64,000 bases of DNA from UBA7446 sp965656545 (GTDB lineage: Bacteria > Bacteroidota > Bacteroidia > Flavobacteriales > Flavobacteriaceae). Of this stretch, positions 58,010-64,000 are shown one piece after another. The stretch is taken from the NCBI GenBank assembly GCA_965656545.1, contig CBFHKZ010000005.1, forward strand, positions 1 to 64,000, given 5' to 3'. The number at the start of each line of letters is the position of its first letter. Position 1 is the stretch's first letter. The notes beneath the pieces are model-generated. The model was not told the DNA's origin. It did not search any database and saw nothing but the letters and a program-made list of their open reading frames with translations. The position numbers were made by a program, and so were the translations under genes.

Positions 58010-59503
58010 ATGAAAACGAACACACTTTTAATAGGTTTAATACTTACCCTAATGGCAACTTCTTGTACAGACGAATCCCCTGAAATAACGGTCTATGAAA
58101 CCTCAGAAAGTGGGAATAAGCTTACACAAGTAACCGACTTTAAAGCGCTTGAAAATCCCACGAGCATTACCCTTGATACTTCTAAAGAATTCCAAACCAT
58201 TTCAGGTTTCGGTGGTGCTTTTACAGAATCATCTGCATATCTGCTCAATCAGGTTAGCAAAGAGAATAGAGACAAAATTTTAAAGGCATATTTTGCAAAA
58301 GAGGGTGCGCGCTACTCCCTTGCACGCACACACATGAATTCGTGTGACTTTTCATTGAACAATTACTCTTATACCCCAGTAGCTGGCGATAAGGAACTCG
58401 TTCATTTTTCTGTTGATGAAGACAAAGATGATTTGATACCCATGATTAAAGACGCCATGGCTGTATCTGATGACGGTTTTAGACTTTTTGCTTCTCCTTG
58501 GACTGCGGTGCCGTGGATGAAAGACAACAACAGTTGGGTTGGCGGAAAACTTCTGCCGGAATACTACGATACTTGGGCTTTGTTCTTTTCTAAATATGTT
58601 GATGCATACAAGGCTGAGGGGATTGACATTTGGGGTTTTACTGTAGAAAACGAACCGCACGGAAACGGCGAAAATTGGGAAAGTATGCACTACTCTCCCG
58701 AAGAAATGACTCACTTTGTACAACATTTCCTCGGACCAAAACTTGAAGCTGACGGCAAAGGAGATGTAGTCATTTTAGGCTATGATCAAAACCGCGAGGG
58801 CTTACGAGAGTGGGTGGATGTGATGTATAAAGACGAAGCTTCATCTAAATATTACGATGGAACTGCTGTGCATTGGTATGAAAGCACCTATGATTATTTT
58901 CCAGAGGAATTGCAGTATGCGCACGAAAAAGCGCCGGACAAGTATTTAATTCAAACAGAAGCTTGTATAGATGCAGAAGTGCCTGTTTGGCAAGACGACA
59001 ACTGGTATTGGAAGAAAGAAGCCACAGACTGGGGATACGATTGGCGCGAAGCTTCAAAAAAATATTTACACCCAAAATATGCACCAGCTAATCGCTATGC
59101 CCGCGACATCATAGGTTGTCTTAACAATTGGGTTGACGGTTGGGTTGATTGGAACATGGTACTGGACACCAAAGGAGGTCCAAACTGGGCAAACAACTGG
59201 TGCATTGCACCCGTAATTGTCGATACCGAAAAGGACGAAGTATACTTTACCCCACTCTATTATATCATGGCGCATTTTAGCAAGTTTATTCGCCCAGACG
59301 CCAAAGTAATTGAAGCCCAAAATACAGACGCGGACTTGATGGTCACTGCTGTTAAAAATCCAGACGGTAGCATTGCTGTTGTGGTATTTAATGAAGGTAA
59401 AACGGCCAAGAGTTTTGACTTAAAATTAGACGGAATTTCAAAAAATATTTCGATTAGCCCACAAGCTATTCAGACGATAACCCTTTCAAATCCAGTATTA
59501 TGA
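58010..59503 (+). CDS. GH30 beta-1,6-glucosidase/glucanase, exported lipoprotein
   Basis: This 497-residue lipoprotein (MKTNTLLIGLILTLMATSC) has a GH30 TIM barrel with SGFGGAFTESSAYLL, the acid/base in TVENEPHG (Glu215) and the nucleophile in LIQTEAC (Glu317). The C-terminal beta-sandwich (about 430-497) is also present (VVVFNEGKTAKSFDLKLDG). In marine Flavobacteriia, GH30 enzymes remove beta-1,6 side chains of laminarin, which fits here beside GH16 and GH17. Its stop overlaps the MFS-GH17 start by 4 bp (ATGA). Confidence 0.9.
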   Translation: MKTNTLLIGLILTLMATSCTDESPEITVYETSESGNKLTQVTDFKALENPTSITLDTSKEFQTISGFGGAFTESSAYLLNQVSKENRDKILKAYFAKEGARYSLARTHMNSCDFSLNNYSYTPVAGDKELVHFSVDEDKDDLIPMIKDAMAVSDDGFRLFASPWTAVPWMKDNNSWVGGKLLPEYYDTWALFFSKYVDAYKAEGIDIWGFTVENEPHGNGENWESMHYSPEEMTHFVQHFLGPKLEADGKGDVVILGYDQNREGLREWVDVMYKDEASSKYYDGTAVHWYESTYDYFPEELQYAHEKAPDKYLIQTEACIDAEVPVWQDDNWYWKKEATDWGYDWREASKKYLHPKYAPANRYARDIIGCLNNWVDGWVDWNMVLDTKGGPNWANNWCIAPVIVDTEKDEVYFTPLYYIMAHFSKFIRPDAKVIEAQNTDADLMVTAVKNPDGSIAVVVFNEGKTAKSFDLKLDGISKNISISPQAIQTITLSNPVL

Positions 59504-61854
59504 AAAGCGGATCACATGTAGTTCAGCACAACAAAGTTCCTATGGGCCAAAAGATTGCTTTTGGGTTCGGGATGTTAGCCAATCAAATGTTCCCTGCCAT
59601 ATTAGGGATTTTCATGGTTGTACTGGTACAAGACTTAGGCTTTACTGGACGTATGTGGTCATTGATTTATTTTTTCCCAAGAATATTTGACTCGATAACA
59701 GACCCAATCATGGGTTTTATCTCAGATAATACAAAATCAAAATGGGGACGTCGCAGACAATATGTTTTATTAGGTGCAATAGTGATGGGTGTTGCATATA
59801 TTTTTATGTGGCAACTCTTTAAAGAAAATACGCTTGAATATAATTTTTGGTATTTTATTTTATGGTCGGTTTTATTCTATCTAGGCCTCACGCTGTTTAG
59901 CGTTCCTTATGTTGCAATGGGCTATGAGATGAGTGACGATTTTCATGAGCGTACAAGCATTATGGCCATTGCCCAATGGATTGGTCAGTGGGCTTGGGTA
60001 ATTGCCCCATGGTTTTGGGTAATTATGTATGACCCGGAATGGTTTTCATCAGCTGATGTCGCTGTAAGAGAGCTTGCCATTTGGGTTGCTATCCCCTGTA
60101 CTATTTGCGCCATGATTCCAGCAATTTTTATAAAGAGCAAGTCTACTTTAAACGAGGACTATGAACCACTTAATAGCGCCAACATAGGCAATAGCCTATT
60201 AAAGATTTATCACAGTTTTATAGAAGCTTTTAAAATCAAAGAGTTTAGAAAATTATGTGGCGCCACATTTTTGATTTTTAATGCGTTTAATACCGTTGCA
60301 GCACTCACTTTTTTTGTTATTGTATACAAGCTCTTTAATGGAGATGCCGGAGCAAGTGGTATTTGGGTTTCTTTATTTGGCTGTTTGGGTGCTTTAGGCA
60401 CTACATTTATCGTAATACCCATCATCACATGGATGTCTAAGAAGCTTGGCAAGAAACGAGCTTTTATATTGGCTCAGGGTATTTCAGTTATAGGATATGC
60501 CATGCTTTGGTTTTTGTTTATTCCTGGAAAGCCATGGATGTATATTATAGCACTTCCATTTTTCTCTTTTGGAATAGGAAGTTTGTTTACCATCATGATG
60601 TCCATGACCGCTGATGTTATAGACTTAGACGAGCTGAACACTGGGCTCCGTAGAGAAGGAATTTTTGGTGCTATTTATTGGTGGATGGTCAAGGTTGGTT
60701 TTGCTATTGCTGGCGCACTAAGTGGTTTTATTATCGCATTTGTTGGCTTTAATCCAGACCTTGCCACTACAGATCAAGAATCCGCTGTTAATGGATTACA
60801 TGCCTTCTTTTGTTTCTTCCCATTAGTGGGTACGCTTATTGCCATGTATATCATGAGAGATTACAGCATTGATGAAACGCGTGCAAATGAAATTAGACAA
60901 CAATTAAAAGGGCGTAAAGCCGCCCCTAAATCCCTTACGTCATATTATAAAGAGGGAAAACTTAAGGAGTTCACGGATGTTAATTTCAACAAGTCACTAA
61001 AGGGAGATGTTGATTTTAGCAGTCTAAACAAAAAAGAACAAGCCAAGCTTTTCAAAGACACATTAACGAAAGGACTTCACGGATTATGCTTTAGCCCTTA
61101 CAGAGATCACCAAAATGTTGATGACAAGCTTTCTGAAATGCAAATCATCGAACGCATGGACATTGTAGCGCCATACACCCAATGGATACGTTCGTTCTCT
61201 TGTACAAACGGAAATGAGTTTATTCCCAAAGCCGCAAAGGCTAAAGGACTAAACACCATGGTTGGTGCTTGGATTGGTGTAGATGCAAAAGAGAATCAAA
61301 AGGAAATCGACGCCTTGATTAAGCTTGTTAAAAACAACCAAGTGGATATCGCGGTTGTGGGGAATGAGACCTTGATGCGAGATGAACTCAGCGAAGCACA
61401 AGTAATTGATTATATCGCGCAAGTGAAAAAGGCAAACCCAAAGGTTCTTGTGGGTTATGTGGACGCCTACTATCAATTTATTCAACGGCCTAAGCTGGTT
61501 GATGTATGCGATGTAATTTTGATAAACTGTTACCCTTTTTGGGAAGGATCTACAATCGAATCTTCCACGGCATATCTTAAAGAAATGTACGAAGCCACAC
61601 GCAATGTGGCCAAAAATAAACCTGTCATTATTTCCGAGACAGGATGGCCAAATCAAGGAGAAAGTGTCGGAGCAGCAACCCCCACAGCAACAAATGCAGC
61701 ACAGTACTTTGTAAACGTTAATGCTTGGGCCCAAGAAGCACAAGCCCCCTTATTCTACTTCTCCTCTTTTGATGAGTCGTGGAAAGTTCACCATGAAGGA
61801 GATGTGGGTGCGCGTTGGGGCATTTGGGACAAAAACGAAAAATTAAAATACTAA
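59500..61854 (+). CDS. MFS (GPH-type) sugar permease fused to a GH17 domain
   Basis: In this 784-residue protein, residues 15-455 form a 12-helix GPH-type sugar transporter with DPIMGFISDNTKSKWGRRRQ between helices 2 and 3. A charged linker (about 460-505) leads to a complete GH17-like barrel (about 505-784). The acid/base lies in VVGNETLM (Glu623) and the nucleophile in IISETGWPN (Glu713). Twelve helices put both ends in the cytoplasm, so the enzyme would meet the sugar as it emerges from the permease. The GH17 part is homologous to the next gene, which suggests duplication followed by fusion. No frameshift or stop separates the parts. Confidence 0.9.
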   Translation: MKSGSHVVQHNKVPMGQKIAFGFGMLANQMFPAILGIFMVVLVQDLGFTGRMWSLIYFFPRIFDSITDPIMGFISDNTKSKWGRRRQYVLLGAIVMGVAYIFMWQLFKENTLEYNFWYFILWSVLFYLGLTLFSVPYVAMGYEMSDDFHERTSIMAIAQWIGQWAWVIAPWFWVIMYDPEWFSSADVAVRELAIWVAIPCTICAMIPAIFIKSKSTLNEDYEPLNSANIGNSLLKIYHSFIEAFKIKEFRKLCGATFLIFNAFNTVAALTFFVIVYKLFNGDAGASGIWVSLFGCLGALGTTFIVIPIITWMSKKLGKKRAFILAQGISVIGYAMLWFLFIPGKPWMYIIALPFFSFGIGSLFTIMMSMTADVIDLDELNTGLRREGIFGAIYWWMVKVGFAIAGALSGFIIAFVGFNPDLATTDQESAVNGLHAFFCFFPLVGTLIAMYIMRDYSIDETRANEIRQQLKGRKAAPKSLTSYYKEGKLKEFTDVNFNKSLKGDVDFSSLNKKEQAKLFKDTLTKGLHGLCFSPYRDHQNVDDKLSEMQIIERMDIVAPYTQWIRSFSCTNGNEFIPKAAKAKGLNTMVGAWIGVDAKENQKEIDALIKLVKNNQVDIAVVGNETLMRDELSEAQVIDYIAQVKKANPKVLVGYVDAYYQFIQRPKLVDVCDVILINCYPFWEGSTIESSTAYLKEMYEATRNVAKNKPVIISETGWPNQGESVGAATPTATNAAQYFVNVNAWAQEAQAPLFYFSSFDESWKVHHEGDVGARWGIWDKNEKLKY

Positions 61855-61857
61855 TCG

Positions 61858-62769
61858 ATGTCATATAGAGAAGGTAAAGACTTTAGCCTTGAAGCGCTTG
61901 AGTACAAATCGTATAAAGGAATCAATTTTGACCCTTACACAAGCAAAGATTTAAAAGAACTATGGCGTAAAACGCTTAAGTCAGGCATGCATGGCATTTG
62001 CTTTAGTATGTATGAAGACGGGCAAGAGCCAGGAGATACCATTACGGAAACTCAGGTTGAAAGACGTATTAAGATTTTAAAGCCCTACACCAAATGGATA
62101 CGTTCATTTTCGTGTATTGAAGGCAATGAACACATTCCAAGACTGGCACACAAACAAGGTTTAAAAACCATGGTAGGTGCATGGCTGAGCGATGACGACG
62201 AAAAAAATGAGGAAGAAATCAATGCGCTTATTGCCTTAGCCAAGGAAGGTTGTGTGGATATTGCAGCTGTGGGTAATGAAGTGCTTTACCGAAACGACCT
62301 TTCTCTTGATGCGCTTTTAGATTTTATGAAACGCGTTCGCGCTGCCATACCTGAACATATTCCAGTGGGCTATGTAGATGCCTATTACGAATTTTCAGTA
62401 CACCCTGAACTTGTGGAACACTCTGATGTTATATTGTCTAACTGTTACCCTTTTTGGGAAGGCTGCCCAGAGGAGTATGCCTTGAATCATATGCAGCAAA
62501 TGTACGGGCAGGCGATGGACGCTGCTAAAGGGAAAAAAGTAATCATAACCGAAACAGGCTGGCCAAGCAAAGGCGAGTCGTTAAAAGGAGCCGAACCTGG
62601 AGAAGAACATGCCATGAAATACTTCATCAATACCCAGGCATGGGCTAAAAAGGCAGGCATAGATGTATTCTATTTTTCGTCTTTTGATGAGTCTTGGAAA
62701 GTTGGCCCTGAAGGAGAAGTAGGTGCCTATTGGGGCCTTTGGGATAAAAATGAAAACGTAAAGTTTTAA
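61858..62769 (+). CDS. Cytoplasmic stand-alone GH17 domain protein
   Basis: This 303-residue protein has no signal peptide and begins MSYREGKDFSLEALEYKSYKG. The GH17-like barrel carries the acid/base in AVGNEVLY (Glu141) and the nucleophile in IITETGWPS (Glu232), and closely resembles the C-terminal half of the upstream fusion (shared HGxCFSxY, WIRSFSC, GYVDAYYxF, NCYPFWEG and FYFSSFDESWK). It starts 3 bp after the fusion gene. It probably trims or transglycosylates imported beta-glucan oligosaccharides in the cytosol. Confidence 0.87.
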   Translation: MSYREGKDFSLEALEYKSYKGINFDPYTSKDLKELWRKTLKSGMHGICFSMYEDGQEPGDTITETQVERRIKILKPYTKWIRSFSCIEGNEHIPRLAHKQGLKTMVGAWLSDDDEKNEEEINALIALAKEGCVDIAAVGNEVLYRNDLSLDALLDFMKRVRAAIPEHIPVGYVDAYYEFSVHPELVEHSDVILSNCYPFWEGCPEEYALNHMQQMYGQAMDAAKGKKVIITETGWPSKGESLKGAEPGEEHAMKYFINTQAWAKKAGIDVFYFSSFDESWKVGPEGEVGAYWGLWDKNENVKF

Positions 62770-62797
62770 CTTTACGTCCAATACTTAAACCATAATC

Positions 62798-64000
62798 ATG
62801 TCTTCCAAGCAAATTAGCATTGTATTATTAATTGTTTTGTCTCTAACCGCCTGTACTTTTTCTTCCAATAAGAAAGACGCGCAGGCCATTGCCAAAAAGG
62901 TAGCCAACATCTTAGATCAGATGACCCTAGCCGAAAAGGTTGGGCAAATGACCCAAATAGATATGCGTTTGTTGGACGACCCGAGTGATATCAAAACCTA
63001 TCACATAGGCTCTATTTTAAGTGGAGGTGGAGCCGTTCCAGAAAGCAATACGCCATTGGGCTGGCTTGAGATGGTCAATGGATTTCAAAAAGTGGCCATG
63101 GAAAATCGTTTGGCTATTCCCCTAATCTATGGCGTTGATGCCGTACATGGACACAACAATGTTTTGGGCGCAACGGTATTTCCACACAACCTTGCACTAG
63201 GCGCTGCCAACGATGCTGATTTGGTATATCGAATTAATAAAGCCACTGCTACTGAGGTTGCTGCTACCGGAATCCATTGGACGTTTTCCCCTTGCATTAC
63301 CGTTCCACAAGACCCACGATGGGGACGTTTCTACGAAGGTTTTGGACAATCAACGGAACTTGTCAATGGACTCACTGCAGCAGCTGTAAAGGGATATCAA
63401 GCACAACTTACCGAAACAAATGGCAAGCAAGTAGCCGCCTGTGCCAAACACTTTATTGGTGACGGCGCAACGGTTTGGGGGACAGGTACAAGAGTAGACG
63501 GTTTGCACACCTATTACATTGACCGTGGCGATGTTCAGTTAGACGATAAGACCCTGCGCGAAATGTACCTACCTCCTTATGAAACAGCGATTGCTGCAGA
63601 TGTAAAAACCATTATGGTGAGCTTTAATAGCGTTCGCGGCGAAAAATGCCATGGCAGTAAGTATCTGGTAAACGACCTCTTAAAAGACGCGCTTGGCTTT
63701 GAAGGATTTGTGGTATCGGATTGGGCTGGAATTGATGAAATTCCTGGCGACTACAAGTCTGATGTAATCAATGGTGTTAATGCCGGGATTGACATGGTCA
63801 TGGTTCCTGGAATCATGGAAGGCCAAAACCAGCAGCACTACAAAGTTTTCATTCAATACCTTATCGAAGCTGTAAACGAGGGTAGCGTTAGCATGGCTAG
63901 AATAGACGATGCAGTAAGTCGTATTTTAAAAGTAAAATTGGAAATTGGATTGTTTGACAACCCATATATTGATGATGCTTATTTAAATCAAATTGGCAGT
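62798..64000 (+). CDS. GH3 beta-glucosidase, partial (runs off the window)
   Basis: The first 401 residues are present and open to the window end. The lipoprotein signal is MSSKQISIVLLIVLSLTAC. The GH3 N-terminal barrel shows MTLAEKVGQMTQID, GVDAVHGHNNV, QDPRWGRFYEGFGQ, KHFIGDGAT and the nucleophile motif VVSDWAG (Asp near residue 308). It resembles exo-acting beta-1,3(1,4)-glucosidases that release glucose in the periplasm. It starts 28 bp after the GH17 gene and continues the same unit; full-length relatives are about 750 residues. Confidence 0.92.
   Translation, partial: MSSKQISIVLLIVLSLTACTFSSNKKDAQAIAKKVANILDQMTLAEKVGQMTQIDMRLLDDPSDIKTYHIGSILSGGGAVPESNTPLGWLEMVNGFQKVAMENRLAIPLIYGVDAVHGHNNVLGATVFPHNLALGAANDADLVYRINKATATEVAATGIHWTFSPCITVPQDPRWGRFYEGFGQSTELVNGLTAAAVKGYQAQLTETNGKQVAACAKHFIGDGATVWGTGTRVDGLHTYYIDRGDVQLDDKTLREMYLPPYETAIAADVKTIMVSFNSVRGEKCHGSKYLVNDLLKDALGFEGFVVSDWAGIDEIPGDYKSDVINGVNAGIDMVMVPGIMEGQNQQHYKVFIQYLIEAVNEGSVSMARIDDAVSRILKVKLEIGLFDNPYIDDAYLNQIGS

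Noticed and set aside
61249..61743. 164-codon minus frame opposite the GH17 half of the fusion gene
   Set aside because: Cys-rich, low-complexity composition typical of antisense shadow frames; the plus frame has both catalytic motifs.
1..64000. Search for CRISPR arrays, insertion sequences, rRNA or integrase genes
   Set aside because: No regularly spaced repeats, transposase or integrase motifs, or rRNA were seen; the repeats found are short dispersed or duplicated blocks.

Overview
The window comes from a marine-type Flavobacteriia (Bacteroidota) chromosome. The grounds are Bacteroidetes-style -7 boxes (TAnnTTTG) ahead of many genes, a SusC/SusD polysaccharide utilization locus, C-terminal type IX secretion (T9SS) sorting domains, many lipoproteins, flavobacterial carotenoid genes, and dispersed GAGCTTGTCGA-type intergenic repeats.

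Layout. 1-2.7 kb is an accessory edge: a 3' remnant of tRNA-Asn, a cluster of palindromes, a HigBA toxin-antitoxin pair with a palindromic operator, a small lipoprotein gene between two 98-bp direct repeats, and a small rhodanese. 2.7-15.8 kb is mostly housekeeping on the minus strand: aldo/keto reductase plus an MBL/rhodanese protein, a winged-helix regulator with a membrane protein, PBP1C overlapping a thioester alpha-2-macroglobulin, then a SulP transporter on plus. 15.8-21.2 kb holds three related T9SS-exported proteins without a recognisable catalytic domain, plus the stub of a fourth. 21.3-34.2 kb holds a pterin dehydratase, CrtI with a glycosyltransferase, pirin, an HMA-MauE membrane protein, a coupled TonB-receptor/phytase operon, a coupled carotenoid operon (CrtA-like, CrtD-like, CruF) and tRNA-Arg. 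34.2-37.8 kb is a two-gene cassette between related repeats next to that tRNA. 37.8-64 kb is a Rieske-like lipoprotein and a large beta-glucan (laminarin-type) utilization locus that runs off the end.

How the locus works (inference from families). A membrane-spanning propeller/Y_Y_Y/LuxR regulator precedes SusC, SusD and a PKD lipoprotein. After a terminator, a second unit encodes a glycosidase fused to an outer-membrane barrel, a surface glycan-binding lipoprotein, a GH16 laminarinase, a GH149-like phosphorylase, GH17, GH30, an MFS permease fused to GH17, a cytosolic GH17 and GH3. Glucan would be cut and bound at the surface, imported, debranched by GH30, carried across the inner membrane as oligosaccharides and finished in the cytoplasm by GH17 and phosphorolysis.

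Main new observation. The same 19-bp element (two TGTATAxA half-sites 11 bp apart) lies 32-33 bp upstream of the -7 box at both locus promoters and at all four promoters of the T9SS-protein cluster about 20 kb away. This ties those proteins to the glucan regulon. The second most interesting point is that two glycosidases in one locus are fused to transport-type membrane domains, one in each membrane.
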